In this document: positions 17,325-27,467 of the stretch, piece after piece
How the letters are laid out: the number at the start of each line of letters is the position of its first letter
Position numbering within the stretch: the first letter of the stretch is position 1
Assembly: GCA_963759955.1 (NCBI GenBank)
Contig: CAVXCA010000050.1
Coordinates: forward strand, 1-64,000
Source of the DNA: Roseiarcus sp963759955
GTDB lineage: Bacteria > Pseudomonadota > Alphaproteobacteria > Rhizobiales > Beijerinckiaceae
Length of the DNA stretch: 64,000 nt
Direction: 5' to 3'
Position numbers and translations under genes: made by a program
The notes under the pieces: model-generated
Told to the model about the DNA's origin: nothing
Seen by the model: the letters and a program-made list of their open reading frames with translations, nothing else
Databases searched by the model: none

Positions 17325-18104
17325 TCAACCGCGCTTTTCGTCCCGACCAGACGACGCGTCCGCCGCCCCGGCTCCGCGCAGCCGCTTCAGCGCGCGGCGC
17401 AGCCAGATCGCCTTGCGCCAGCGCGTAAACCGGCGCGCCCAGCGTTGGTTTCCATGACGCTCCAGCGCTTCCTGCATCAAGGAGGGATAGTCGATCGGCC
17501 GATCGTTGACCACCGCCTCGGCGACCTCGAACAGAATAAACATGAAGGGCGTCTTGCGCGCCTCGAAAAGATGAAACACGCCGCCGCGATAGAACGCGCC
17601 AAGCCCGTAGAGCGCGACGTCGCCGAGCCGCCATTTCGGCACGATCGATCCCCACGGGTAGAGCATTTCCGTCGCGATCCCGGCTTCGACGGCGACGTCG
17701 AACAGGCGTTGCGCGACGTCGTTGTTCGCGTCGGGGCGAAAGCTCGGCCGGCCGAGCCGGTCCCAGGTGCGACGCGAGATCGCCATGAACATCGGCGCGA
17801 TGAACAGGCGGTCCGGGTCGATGTGGGTGCTCGCCTGCGCGCAGCCGAAAATGGCGCCCTCGTGGGCGGCCGCGAACGCCTTGTCGACGATCTCGCGGTT
17901 CAGCGGAAAACAATCGATGTCGACGAGTAGCGCGGAGTCCTCTTCGCCGAGTTCGGCCATGAAGCCGTCGAGAAAGTCGCCGTGGGCGAGCCCGGTTCGC
18001 TCCAATTGGGCGATCGATAGACCGAAATGCGCGAACACCCGCCGCTGCGTCTCGACGACGCGGGCATCGATATTGTCCCAATACATGGAGACGATCCGGT
18101 CCAT
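17325..18104 (-). CDS. Uncharacterised glycosyltransferase-like protein
   Basis: 259 residues, no signal peptide. The region ALLVDIDCFPLNREIVDKAF has a DxD motif embedded as in GT-A fold nucleotide-sugar transferases, and downstream PMFMAISRRTWDRLG and FYRGGVFHLFEARK fit an acceptor-side domain. The C-terminal 50 residues are strongly basic. It sits between a GT25 gene and another GT-like gene, which supports a sugar-transfer role, but I do not recognise a named family. Confidence 0.65.
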   Translation of the reverse strand: MDRIVSMYWDNIDARVVETQRRVFAHFGLSIAQLERTGLAHGDFLDGFMAELGEEDSALLVDIDCFPLNREIVDKAFAAAHEGAIFGCAQASTHIDPDRLFIAPMFMAISRRTWDRLGRPSFRPDANNDVAQRLFDVAVEAGIATEMLYPWGSIVPKWRLGDVALYGLGAFYRGGVFHLFEARKTPFMFILFEVAEAVVNDRPIDYPSLMQEALERHGNQRWARRFTRWRKAIWLRRALKRLRGAGAADASSGRDEKRG

Positions 18105-18183
18105 TCCTATCCGCCCGGGGTTGCGTTGGTTGGCGCGAGACGATTTCGGTCGACGGCGGAACGCCGTCTTCGTCGCCGCGGGC

Positions 18184-18984
18184 TCAGTATCGCTTGAGCA
18201 CGTGGTTCACGTAATTGAAGAGGCGGACCTGACCGCGGGGATGCTTGATCTGGGGAGGACCGGCGCGGAACTCGGGTTGCCGTCGCGACAGGCGGTCGAG
18301 CCGCCAGTGCATGTAACGCTTCAGGCTGCGGCGGCAGTAATGCTGGAAATGCGCGTTCATCGCCGCCACCGCGACGCCGTGAACGCGGAAGCTCTCGGAA
18401 ATGGCGATCTGCTCGATGTTGAACAGGTTCTTGCCTTGATCGAGCCAGGCGTCGATCAGCGCGATGGCGTCTTCGATGACCGGAATGTGCCGTTTCGGGT
18501 CCGTGGCGACGAGGCCGCTGTTGTACATGATCGCCTGGTTGGGATCGTAGACGTAGCGTCCGAAGTTGGGAAGGTCGACGACGATCCCGGCGACCTCAGA
18601 ATAGGGATCGCGGCGTTCATACAAATCCATCGCCGCTCCCGCCGCGACCGCGCTTTCGATCGCCGCCGCGAAGCCAGGAAGAATATACGAATCAGTGTCG
18701 AGCAGGACGCAGCCGCCCTCCTCGGCTTTCAGCGCGTCCAGCAGCACACACGGCTTGATCCGGTGCTTGTAAGCGCCGCCCCTGGTCATGCTGGCTAAGG
18801 TCTGTGAAATGTCTTTGGCCGCAACGCGCTCGTCCAGGTTTCTGTAGGCATCGGGCCGGTCGGTATAAATAATCACGCGCACCGGCGACGAACCGTATTC
18901 GTGCAATAGCGTTGATAGACTGTATTTTAGTTCAAGAGCAACGCGCGGCAACTTGCCGTAATCGATATAAATGAATGTCAACAT
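18184..18984 (-). CDS. Uncharacterised GT-A-like glycosyltransferase
   Basis: 266 residues from the start MLTFIYIDYGKLPRVALELK. Key features are a DTDS motif (GGCVLLDTDSYILPGF), comparable with the DxD metal site of GT8-type enzymes, VRVIIYTDRPDAY ahead of it, and NQAIMYNSGLVATDP, resembling the FNSGV block of such families. A longer frame begins at 19080, but its extra residues have no family look. No strong ribosome-binding site is seen for either start. Same strand as the two preceding GT-like genes. Confidence 0.7.
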   Translation of the reverse strand: MLTFIYIDYGKLPRVALELKYSLSTLLHEYGSSPVRVIIYTDRPDAYRNLDERVAAKDISQTLASMTRGGAYKHRIKPCVLLDALKAEEGGCVLLDTDSYILPGFAAAIESAVAAGAAMDLYERRDPYSEVAGIVVDLPNFGRYVYDPNQAIMYNSGLVATDPKRHIPVIEDAIALIDAWLDQGKNLFNIEQIAISESFRVHGVAVAAMNAHFQHYCRRSLKRYMHWRLDRLSRRQPEFRAGPPQIKHPRGQVRLFNYVNHVLKRY

Positions 18985-19095
18985 TGACGGCAAGAACCTA
19001 ATTGAGATTGCAATTTGAAAGCCGCGCCCATCGGCGCACGCCAACGTACCCCGCCTCACTTGTTCAGACAAGTCAGCCATTTGCGGGACGAGACA

Positions 19096-19314
19096 CTAGC
19101 GTGAGACCCGAAAGATGCGGCCGTCGTACTGGTTCGGCTCGATGTCAAGCGGCGCGGCGAAGGCGAAGCCGTCGGCGAACCGGCCCGCCTCTGAGGCCGC
19201 AGCGAGGAAGGCGACATATTCGGCGCGCCGGCGCCGCCAAGCGACGAGCTTGGAGCGGGCCCGACGGCCAACGAAACCGAGCTGGTAAACGAGAAGGTAT
19301 AGTTTGATACGCAA
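19096..19314 (-). CDS. Possible small protein of unknown function
   Basis: 72 codons from a TTG start, directly after an in-frame stop. The N-terminus is hydrophobic then very basic (LYLLVYQLGFVGRRARSK). It lies just upstream of the glycosyltransferase-like gene at 18984. No family recognised; it could be a small conserved protein or a chance frame. Confidence 0.3.
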   Translation of the reverse strand: MRIKLYLLVYQLGFVGRRARSKLVAWRRRRAEYVAFLAAASEAGRFADGFAFAAPLDIEPNQYDGRIFRVSR

Positions 19315-19386
19315 GCCTTTCAGCCTGCTCTAAGGTCGGGCGGGGCGCAGTGAAGCGGCGCGTCGTCGGCGCGCCGCCTCGCCCGA

Positions 19387-22239
19387 TTACTCTCCCACCA
19401 ACGTCGCGCGCGCGCGCTGCCACCAGCCGGAGCGGCGGGGGCGCGAGGCGTCTTCGGCGGCGGTCGAGGTCGGCTCGCCTTCTTGCGAGGCGGCCGCAGG
19501 CGGTTCCTGGCCCTCCGCGGCGACCGGCTCGGCCGCCTGTTCGACGGCGCTCGGCGGCGCGGCGGGTTCTGAGGCGCTCGGCCGCTCCGGCTCGCTCGGC
19601 GCCGCGGGGGCCGGCGCTTCCGGCTCGGCGGCGGAGAGCGGCGCCAATTCCTCGCCGAACAGGCTAGGCTCCGTCGGCTCCTCGGTCTCGGTAACGCCCG
19701 CCTCCGCGCTCGGCGGCGCGAAGCGGTCGCGTTCGCTGCGGCGTCCGCGGCGCGAGCGCCGCCGGCGGGCGCCGGGCGCGCGCCCTTCCTCTTCCTCGCC
19801 GGCCTCGCCCTCGGCGCGCGGCAGCGCCGCGGCGGCGAAGTCGCCGCCGATCTCGGCGACCACGGCGAGCCCGTCGTCTGTCGGCTGCGGAGCGTCCGCG
19901 GCGATGGCTTCGCCGGAGGCGCGCTCGCCGCCTCGCCGACGCCGACGCCGACGCCGACGGCGGCCCTGTTCGCCCTCGCCGTTTCCGGCCTCGCCTTCCC
20001 CGCGCGCGGGTTCGGCGCCTTCCATTTCGTATTCGGCCGCTTCGCCTTCGCCGCCTTCGGCGGCCTCGGCTTCGGCCTCCTCCTCGATCGCGAGGTCCTC
20101 GAATTCGTCCGGCGCGGCGCCGTAGCCCGCGGGGCGGATCTCCGGCTCGCGCCCGGCGTCTTCGGCGCGGACGCCCGAGGCGGGTTCGCCGCGCTCGATC
20201 GCGTGATAGTTCGAGCCGGTCAACGTGTCGTCGGCCTCGACGGTGATGGCGACGCCGAAGCGGCGTTCGAGATCGCGCAAATGCGCGCGCTTCTGATTGA
20301 GGATGTAGAGCGCGACGGGGGCGCGCGCGCGCACCGTCATGTCGTGCGCGGCGCTCTTGATCAGCGCGTCCTCGAGCACGCGCAGCACGTGCAGCGCCAC
20401 CGAGGCGGTCGAGCGCACCACGCCGGCGCCCATGCAGTGCGGACACACCACGGTCGAACCCTCGAGCACGCCGGTGCGGATGCGCTGGCGCGACATTTCC
20501 AGGAGGCCGAAGTGCGAGATGCGGCCGACTTGGATGCGCGCGCGGTCGTTCTTCAGCGCGTCCTTCATGCGCCGCTCGACCGCGCGGTTGTTGCGCCCTT
20601 CCTCCATGTCGATGAAGTCGACGACGATGAGACCGGCGAGGTCGCGCAGGCGAAGCTGGCGCGCGATTTCGTCGGCGGCTTCGAGATTAGTTCGCAGGGC
20701 GGTGTCTTCGATATTGTGCTCGCGCGTCGAACGACCCGAGTTGACGTCGATGGCGACGAGCGCCTCGGTCTGGTTGATGACGATGTAGCCGCCCGACTTC
20801 AGCGTCACCTGATTGGAGAACATCGCGTCGAGCTGCGCTTCGACGCCGGCCTTGGCGAACACCGGCTGGGTGTCGCGATAGGGCACGACGCATTTGACGT
20901 GGCTCGGCATCAACAGGCGCATGAAGTCGCGCGCCTCGCGGAAGCCCGCATCGCCCGCGACGATGATCTCGTCGACCTCCTTGCTGTAGAGATCGCGGAT
21001 CGCGCGCTTGATGAGCGAGCCTTCCTCGTACACCAGCATCGGCGCGCTGGAGGCGAGCGTCGTCTCGCGCACGGTTTCCCACATGCGCAGGAGATATTCG
21101 AAATCGCGCTTGACCTCGGCCTTGGTGCGCGAGGCGCCGGCGGTGCGCAGGATGACGCCCATGCCTTCGGGAACCTCGAGCTCCTCGGCGATCGACTTGA
21201 GGCGGCTACGGTCCTGGCTGTTGGTGATCTTGCGCGAAATGCCGCCGCCGCGCGCGGTGTTGGGCATCAGCACGGAATAGCGTCCGGCGAGCGAAAGGTA
21301 GGTCGTCAACGCGGCGCCTTTGTTGCCGCGCTCTTCCTTGACCACCTGCACAAGCAGCACCTGGCGGCGCTTGATGACTTCCTGGATCTTGTATTGGCGG
21401 CGCAGGCGCGGGGTGCGGCGCGGCGTCTCGTCCATGGCGTCGCCGCCGATGTGCTCGACCGGCTCGCCTTCGTCGTCGCCGCGCGGACGTGGCGCCCGCA
21501 GCTCGGGCTCTTCCGAACCGCCGCCGAGCGTCGTCACTTCGGGCTCGTTCTCGTCGTCGGCGTGGGCTTGGTCGGCGTGATCCTGGTCGGCGTGGAACTG
21601 CTCGGCCGGCTCCCCGCTGGCCGCTTCGTCCTGCGTGGACTCGGCCGGTTCGCGCTCGTCGACGGGGGCGGCCGCGACGCGATCGCCTTCGTCGGCGGTT
21701 TCCGGCGCGACGAATTCGGCGTTCGTCTCGCCGGGCGGGAGCGCCTCCGTCTCGGGAGCGGACTCGCTCGCGGCGGTCGGCGCGAAGTCGAATGCGGCTT
21801 CTTCCGCCGATTCGCCGGCTTCGCGCGCGATCGGCGCCGCTTCGGCGACGCGTTCACCCTCGCGCGCCCGCATCTCCGCTTCGGGGGCGCGCGGACGCCG
21901 GTGGCGACGGCTGCGGCGCTCGCCGTTCGGCTCGTCCTCGTCTTCACGCTGCGAGCGCGCTTCTTCTTCGAGAAGCGCCTGCCGATCGGCGACCGGAATT
22001 TGATAATAGTCGGGGTGAATTTCAGAGAAGGCGAGAAAGCCGTGACGGTTGCCGCCGTAATCGACAAACGCCGCCTGGAGCGACGGTTCGACCCGCGTCA
22101 CCTTGGCGAGATAGATATTGCCGCGCAGCGGCTTCTTGCTTGCAGATTCGAAGTCGAACTCTTCGACCCGGCTACCTCTTAATACGACCACCCGGGTCTC
22201 TTCCGGGTGGGACGCGTCGATAATCATCTTGTTGGACAT
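19387..22239 (-). CDS. rne: Ribonuclease E/G
   Basis: 950 residues. The start at 22239 gives MSNKMIIDASHPEETRVVV, the standard alphaproteobacterial N-terminus. The S1 RNA-binding domain is split by a highly acidic insertion (about residues 90-275), then resumes at KRRQVLLVQVVKEERGNKG. The catalytic DNase I-like part has LVAIDVNSGRST and IVVDFIDMEEGRNN with the magnesium-binding aspartates, and a zinc-link CPHCMGAG. The C-terminal 300 residues are low-complexity, rich in Glu, Ala and Arg, forming the degradosome scaffold. RNase E makes the initial cuts in mRNA decay and rRNA processing. It is divergent from amiC across about 930 bases, room for the long autoregulatory leader known in rne genes. 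Confidence 0.96.
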   Translation of the reverse strand: MSNKMIIDASHPEETRVVVLRGSRVEEFDFESASKKPLRGNIYLAKVTRVEPSLQAAFVDYGGNRHGFLAFSEIHPDYYQIPVADRQALLEEEARSQREDEDEPNGERRSRRHRRPRAPEAEMRAREGERVAEAAPIAREAGESAEEAAFDFAPTAASESAPETEALPPGETNAEFVAPETADEGDRVAAAPVDEREPAESTQDEAASGEPAEQFHADQDHADQAHADDENEPEVTTLGGGSEEPELRAPRPRGDDEGEPVEHIGGDAMDETPRRTPRLRRQYKIQEVIKRRQVLLVQVVKEERGNKGAALTTYLSLAGRYSVLMPNTARGGGISRKITNSQDRSRLKSIAEELEVPEGMGVILRTAGASRTKAEVKRDFEYLLRMWETVRETTLASSAPMLVYEEGSLIKRAIRDLYSKEVDEIIVAGDAGFREARDFMRLLMPSHVKCVVPYRDTQPVFAKAGVEAQLDAMFSNQVTLKSGGYIVINQTEALVAIDVNSGRSTREHNIEDTALRTNLEAADEIARQLRLRDLAGLIVVDFIDMEEGRNNRAVERRMKDALKNDRARIQVGRISHFGLLEMSRQRIRTGVLEGSTVVCPHCMGAGVVRSTASVALHVLRVLEDALIKSAAHDMTVRARAPVALYILNQKRAHLRDLERRFGVAITVEADDTLTGSNYHAIERGEPASGVRAEDAGREPEIRPAGYGAAPDEFEDLAIEEEAEAEAAEGGEGEAAEYEMEGAEPARGEGEAGNGEGEQGRRRRRRRRRRGGERASGEAIAADAPQPTDDGLAVVAEIGGDFAAAALPRAEGEAGEEEEGRAPGARRRRSRRGRRSERDRFAPPSAEAGVTETEEPTEPSLFGEELAPLSAAEPEAPAPAAPSEPERPSASEPAAPPSAVEQAAEPVAAEGQEPPAAASQEGEPTSTAAEDASRPRRSGWWQRARATLVGE

Positions 22240-23173
22240 GTTGAGCTCTCTCGAGGCGCGCTCGGGCGGCCAGCAACGCCCTCGCGGGGCGATCAAAGGC
22301 CAAGCGCAGCGCGCCAATGTTGTGGGATACGGGGATGGAAAACCATTCAGGCGGGGCCGCGGCCCTGCGTCGATCGCGACTCACGCGGGACCGCCCGACA
22401 TGAAAATCCGTACGCGCGAAGCGAAACGCGGCGAAACGGATTTTCTCTGGCGACCCAAACATCGCGACCCTGAAACTCGGCGGAGCTTTGCCTCGTCGCC
22501 ATTCGAGGGGCGCCCCTCAAGGCGCCATTGTCTCGCACCGGCCGCGCTCGCAGGACTCTCGCCCGGCGACGCGCACTCCCTCTTTTCGGCCGCAAACGCC
22601 TTGCGCGGAGCGCTTCGCTCGCACAAGAAAGGCGACGGAAGGGGCGGTCGTGCGCCCGCGCGTCGGCTCCTTTGCGCCTTCGCTCCCCATGATCGACTCG
22701 CCGGTTCAGGCGACCCGAATGAGGCCGATAACGCGCAAACGACCCGAATGCGATGGGCCCTACATAGGCGCCGCGGCCAGGGTTGGCAAGCGATTTCCGG
22801 TCACGTCAAGTTGATCTGGCGCCCCGCCGCTTGCTTTGGCGCAAATTTCACGCGCTGATGGCCGAAGACAGTAAATTTAATGATAACAATAAAGTACGCC
22901 ACTCAATGTGAGGTACGCCCGGCTTTCGGCGAGCGTGACAATCGATCGCTCGCGTCCGATTGGACGGCGTGCCCATGGATAAAGCGGGGCCCGGTCGCTT
23001 GACGCGGGCGAAGGGCGGCTCGCGTGGCGCGCCGGACACGGCGGCGAGCGTTTCGTCGCAGCCACATCATCGATCTTTAACCGCAACGGCCCTATGCGTT
23101 AAGAGTGGGCGGAGGACGGCCGTGCGTGGCGGCCAGGATTGATTCGGATGGATTCTCAAGCCGTGGGACAGTC
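22240..23173. other. Long rne-amiC intergenic region
   Basis: No convincing gene on either strand. The left part should be the rne leader; long structured rne leaders serve autoregulation in other bacteria. Around 22865-22905 the sequence becomes AT-rich (AATTTAATGATAACAATAAAG), the best place for divergent promoters. Open frames across the region are Arg-rich and lack family features. Confidence 0.5.
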
Positions 23174-24514
23174 GTGACGAGGCGGCGCTTGGGCTCGGCG
23201 CTTCTCGTCCTGACGCTGCTGTCGGGCGCTCCCCTCGCCGCCGAGGACGCCGCCGCGCCCCCGGTCGCGGTGGCGGCGCGCCTGGCCGAAGACGGCCAAA
23301 CCGCGAAGCTGAGCTTCGATCTTTCCGGGCCGGTCGAGGCGAGCGCCCACGCGATGGCCGATCCCGATCGCATCGTCGTCGACCTTGCGGAAGTGAACTT
23401 TCAGCTCGATCCCTCGGTGGGACGCTTCGTGCCGAGGCGCTCCGACCCGATCGTCAAGGCGTTTCGCTTCGGCCTGTTCGGGCCGGGCAAATCGCGCGTC
23501 GTCATCGATCTGGCGCGGCCCGCCTGCATCGCGAATGTGGAGACGGCGCCGATCGCCAAGGGTTCCGCGCCCTCGCGCCTGGTCATCGAATTGAAGCGTT
23601 GCGAGGCCAGCGCCTTCGCCTCGGCGGCGCGCTTGGCGGCTGCGGGCGAGGCGAGCGCCCCGGCGGCGCCCTCCGAAGAGGCCGCGGCGACTCCTCCCGC
23701 CGGCCCGCCGGTGATCGTGATCGATCCGGGACATGGCGGCGTCGACGGCGGCGCGTATGGCGTCGGCGGCGCGGTCGAGAAATCGCTCGTCTACGATTAC
23801 GCGCTCGAGCTCAAGCGCCAGCTCGAGGCCAAGAATCGATTCAAGGTCGTGCTGACGCGCCATGGCGACGAATTCGTTTCGCTCGAGGACCGCGTGCGCA
23901 TTGCGCGCGAAGCGAACGCGGCGCTGTTCGTCTCGATTCACGCCGACATGCTCGGCGAGGGGGGCGCGGACGTCTCCGGCGCGACGGTCTACACTTGTTC
24001 CGAGCGCGCTTCCGACGCCACGGCCGCGCGCATCGCCGAACGCGAGAATGCCGCCGACAAAGCCGCCGGGGTCGAACCGAAAGCCGGGGCGGCGGGCGTC
24101 GCCGACATCCTGTTCGATCTCCAGCGGCGCGAAACGCGCCTCTACGCGCACATGTTCTCGCGCGGGGTCGTCGGGCAATTGCAGGGCGCTACGAGGCTCA
24201 ACCACAATCCCGAGCGCTCGGCCGGCTTCGTCGTGCTCAAGGCGCCGGATTTTCCCTCCGTGCTCATCGAACTCGGGTATCTCTCCAATGCGCAGGACGT
24301 CCAGGCGATGAGGTCTGCGGACTGGCGCGTCAAGACCGCGGGCGCGATGGCGAACGCCGTCGATCGGTTTTTCGCTCCTGGGCGAAGCGATGTGGAAGCG
24401 GCGCCCAAAGCGGCGGACGCCGTCGCGGCGTCGGATAAGGCGCTGGCGCCCGAGGGCGCGAGCCAAAAAAATCCCGCGGCGGGCGCGCAAGGCGCCGACG
24501 CGCGGAGCCCATGA
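23174..24514 (+). CDS. amiC: N-acetylmuramoyl-L-alanine amidase with AMIN domain
   Basis: 446 residues from a GTG at 23174, chosen because it opens a signal peptide (RRRLGSALLVLTLLSGAPLAAE); an upstream GTG at 23105 is possible. Next comes an AMIN domain (about residues 35-140, peptidoglycan targeting) and an Amidase_3 catalytic domain with VIVIDPGHGGVDGG, the zinc-ligand glutamate in VEKSLV, SIHADM and the catalytic glutamate in LIELGYLSN. It cleaves the stem peptide from septal peptidoglycan in daughter-cell separation. It forms, with mrcA downstream, a conserved alphaproteobacterial pair divergent from rne. Confidence 0.94.
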   Translation: MTRRRLGSALLVLTLLSGAPLAAEDAAAPPVAVAARLAEDGQTAKLSFDLSGPVEASAHAMADPDRIVVDLAEVNFQLDPSVGRFVPRRSDPIVKAFRFGLFGPGKSRVVIDLARPACIANVETAPIAKGSAPSRLVIELKRCEASAFASAARLAAAGEASAPAAPSEEAAATPPAGPPVIVIDPGHGGVDGGAYGVGGAVEKSLVYDYALELKRQLEAKNRFKVVLTRHGDEFVSLEDRVRIAREANAALFVSIHADMLGEGGADVSGATVYTCSERASDATAARIAERENAADKAAGVEPKAGAAGVADILFDLQRRETRLYAHMFSRGVVGQLQGATRLNHNPERSAGFVVLKAPDFPSVLIELGYLSNAQDVQAMRSADWRVKTAGAMANAVDRFFAPGRSDVEAAPKAADAVAASDKALAPEGASQKNPAAGAQGADARSP

Positions 24515-24736
24515 AAAACGCGGCGGCAAGGCGGCCCGGCCGCTTCGAGAGGCTCGAAGCGGGCAACGGCTTCATAGTTTCGCCGCAGTCGCAACCGACA
24601 TGGACGCGTCGGCGTCGGTCAGCGGCCGCAATTTCCTGACAAGCCGCGCGCTTTGCGATAAGGAGCGCTCGGGAATCGCTCGGAGCCGATCCGCGAACGG
24701 ATTGTCGTCGGGCCCTAGAGGGTCTTGGATCGAAAC

Positions 24737-27142
24737 ATGCGCGGCATCGCCCGTTTCCTTGGTTTCTTGTTCGCGACGGGCGCTATCGTCTTCGTCGTCG
24801 CGGCGGCCGTCGTCGCCGGCGTCATCTGGAAGTTCGAGCAGGATCTGCCCGACTACACTCAGCTGAAGAATTACGAACCGCCGGTCATGACGCGCGTTCA
24901 CGCCGCCGACGGCAGCCTTCTGGCCGAATATGCCCGCGAGCGGCGCCTCTATCTGCCCTCGGCGGCCATTCCGCCGTTGGTCAAGGACGCCTTCATCGCC
25001 GCCGAGGACAAGAATTTCTATACCCATCGCGGCTTCGATCCCGAAGGAATCCTACGCGCTGGTCTGGTGTTTCTGCAGGGCGGGAAGCACGTGCAGGGCG
25101 CTTCGACCATCACCCAGCAGGTCGCCAAGAACTTCTTGCTGACCGCGGATCGGACCTTCGAGCGCAAGATCCGCGAAATCCTGCTCAGCGTGCGCATCGA
25201 GTCCGCCTATTCCAAGGACAAGATCCTCGAGCTCTATCTCAACGAAATCTATCTCGGCCAGAGCAATTACGGCGTCGCCGCCGCGGCGCTCAATTACTTC
25301 AATAAGTCGGTGCATGAATTGAGCATCGCCGAGGTCGCCTATCTCGCCGCCTTGCCCAAGGAGCCGAGCGCGCTCAATCCCTACCGCAACCACGACCGCG
25401 CGATCGAGCGGCGCAACTACGTGATCGGCCGCATGGCGGAAGACGGCTACATCACCGCCGAACAGGCCAAGGCCGCGCGCGCCGAGCCGCTGACCATCAC
25501 GCCGCGCGTGCTGCCGACCAATTCGATCGCCGCCGGCTTCTTCGCCGAGGAAGTGCGGCGCGAATTATCCGAGCGCTACGGCGAGCAGAAGCTCTATGAA
25601 GGCGGCCTGTCGGTGCGCACCACGCTCGATCCGAAATTGCAGTTGATGGCGCGTAAAGCGCTGGTCGACGGCTTGGTGCGCTACGACGAGGCCCACGGCT
25701 GGCACGGCATCGTCAAGACGATCGACCTTGGCCAGGACTGGGGCGTGGCGCTCGGCGAAATTCCCGAATACGGCGACATCAAGCCCTGGCGCCTCGCCGT
25801 GGTCCTCGACGTCGCCGATACGTCGATGCGCATCGGCTTGCAGCCCGAACGCGACAAGTCCGGCGCGCTGGGGCCGGAGCGCGAAACGGGCACGGTGAGC
25901 GCCGACGGCCTGAAATGGACCCACCGGTCGCCGAAGACGCTGGCCAAGCCTGGCGACGTCGTTTACGTCGAGCCGGTGGCCGGCAAGGCGGGCGAGTTCC
26001 GGCTGCGGCAGATTCCCGAAGTGTCGGGCGCTTGCGTCGCGATGGATCCGTTCACCGGCCGCGTCCTGGCGATGGTCGGCGGCTTCTCCTACGATCTGTC
26101 GGAATTCAATCGCGCCACTCAGGCCCAGCGCCAGCCCGGCTCGTCGTTCAAGCCGTTCGTCTACGCCGCGGCGATCGACAACGGCTACACGCCGTCCTCG
26201 ATCGTCCTCGACGAGCCGATCGAGATCGATCAGGGCAACGGCGAGATCTGGAAGCCGGAAAACTTTGAGGGCAAGTCGGGCGGTCCGCACACGCTGCGCT
26301 ACGGCATCGAACATTCGATCAACCAGATGACGGTGCGCCTCGCGCGGGACATCGGCATGCCGCTGATCGCCGAATACGCCAAGCGCTTCGGCATCTACGA
26401 CAATCTGCCGCCGTATCTTTCGATGTCGCTCGGCGCCGGCGAGACGACGGTGCTGCGCATGGTCACCGGCTATTCGATGTTCGACAACGGCGGCAAGCGC
26501 ATCAAGGCGACGCTGATCGACCGCATCCAGGACCGCTGGGGCAACACGATCTACAAGCACGACGAGCGCATCTGTCAGGGCTGCGACGCGACCAAATGGG
26601 AAAACCAGGACGAGCCCAAGATCATCGACAAGCGCGAGCAGGTGATCGATCCGCTGACCGCCTATCAGATCACCTCGATCATGCAGGGCGTGATCCAGCG
26701 CGGAACAGGCATCGCGATCAGCGAGCTCCACCGCACCTTGGCCGGCAAGACCGGCACGACCAACGAAGCCAAGGACCTGTGGTTCGTCGGCTATTCGCCG
26801 AACCTCGCATTCGGCGTGTTCATGGGCTACGACAAGCCGCGCTCGCTCGGCGACAGCGCCCAGGCCGCGCTCTACACCGCGCCGATCTTCCGCGACTTCA
26901 TGAAGATGGCGCTCAAAGACACGCCGGACACGCCGTTCCGCGTGCCCCCGGGCATCAAGCTCATTTCGGTCGACGTGCATACCGGCATGCGCTCGAGCGG
27001 GCCAGGCTCGATCGAGGAGGCGTTCAAGCCCGGCACCGCGCCGCCCGACGGCTACGCCGCCGGAGACGGCACGCCCGACGCGTCGACCATGTCGCCCGAC
27101 GAGGAAAAGGCGGTGGGCGCCGGGACTGGCGGGCTCTATTGA
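24737..27142 (+). CDS. mrcA: Penicillin-binding protein 1A (bifunctional GT51/transpeptidase)
   Basis: 801 residues from the ATG at 24737; a TTG four codons upstream is an alternative. One N-terminal membrane anchor (residues 5-28). The GT51 glycosyltransferase has FIAAEDKNFYTHRGFDPEG with its catalytic Glu and GASTITQQVAKNFLL. An OB-like insertion follows, then the transpeptidase with the S-x-x-K box in QPGSSFKPFVYA, the SxN box in EHSINQMTV and the KTG box in AGKTGTTNEAKD. It polymerises and cross-links peptidoglycan on the periplasmic face. All catalytic motifs are intact. Confidence 0.96.
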   Translation: MRGIARFLGFLFATGAIVFVVAAAVVAGVIWKFEQDLPDYTQLKNYEPPVMTRVHAADGSLLAEYARERRLYLPSAAIPPLVKDAFIAAEDKNFYTHRGFDPEGILRAGLVFLQGGKHVQGASTITQQVAKNFLLTADRTFERKIREILLSVRIESAYSKDKILELYLNEIYLGQSNYGVAAAALNYFNKSVHELSIAEVAYLAALPKEPSALNPYRNHDRAIERRNYVIGRMAEDGYITAEQAKAARAEPLTITPRVLPTNSIAAGFFAEEVRRELSERYGEQKLYEGGLSVRTTLDPKLQLMARKALVDGLVRYDEAHGWHGIVKTIDLGQDWGVALGEIPEYGDIKPWRLAVVLDVADTSMRIGLQPERDKSGALGPERETGTVSADGLKWTHRSPKTLAKPGDVVYVEPVAGKAGEFRLRQIPEVSGACVAMDPFTGRVLAMVGGFSYDLSEFNRATQAQRQPGSSFKPFVYAAAIDNGYTPSSIVLDEPIEIDQGNGEIWKPENFEGKSGGPHTLRYGIEHSINQMTVRLARDIGMPLIAEYAKRFGIYDNLPPYLSMSLGAGETTVLRMVTGYSMFDNGGKRIKATLIDRIQDRWGNTIYKHDERICQGCDATKWENQDEPKIIDKREQVIDPLTAYQITSIMQGVIQRGTGIAISELHRTLAGKTGTTNEAKDLWFVGYSPNLAFGVFMGYDKPRSLGDSAQAALYTAPIFRDFMKMALKDTPDTPFRVPPGIKLISVDVHTGMRSSGPGSIEEAFKPGTAPPDGYAAGDGTPDASTMSPDEEKAVGAGTGGLY

Positions 27143-27467
27143 GCAAGCGCCGCGGTCGCGCGGCCCCCGGATTTGTGGATGCAGTCGCCCGGCCTCATGC
27201 GGTCGCGCGGTGTCTTGGGACTGAGCGGACCTTCGCCTGATTTGCGCTCGACGTGAAAGCCAGGCCTACCTCGCGGCTCCGGCCTTTTGCCGTCGCGGCA
27301 AGAGGTGCGCGACTCCCTTGATTTTGCCTTATGGCGGCGCGCGTCGGCCGTCGCTGGGCCGATGCGCGTCGCTCCTCGTCCATCATGAAGGGAACCGGGC
27401 CGGCCGCCGGCGGCGTCCAGGGCGAACCTGAGGCGACGCGATCGACGGTGCGGCCTGTCGCGACGCC
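27143..27467. other. Intergenic region between convergent mrcA and phnE
   Basis: 325 bases between two converging genes. No coding frame stands out; the Arg-rich frames are GC artefacts. No clear T-tailed hairpin was found. Confidence 0.4.

Noticed and set aside
20203..22182. 659-codon open frame antisense to rne
   Set aside because: It mirrors the low-complexity codons of the RNase E gene and has no domain; the sense strand has clear catalytic motifs.
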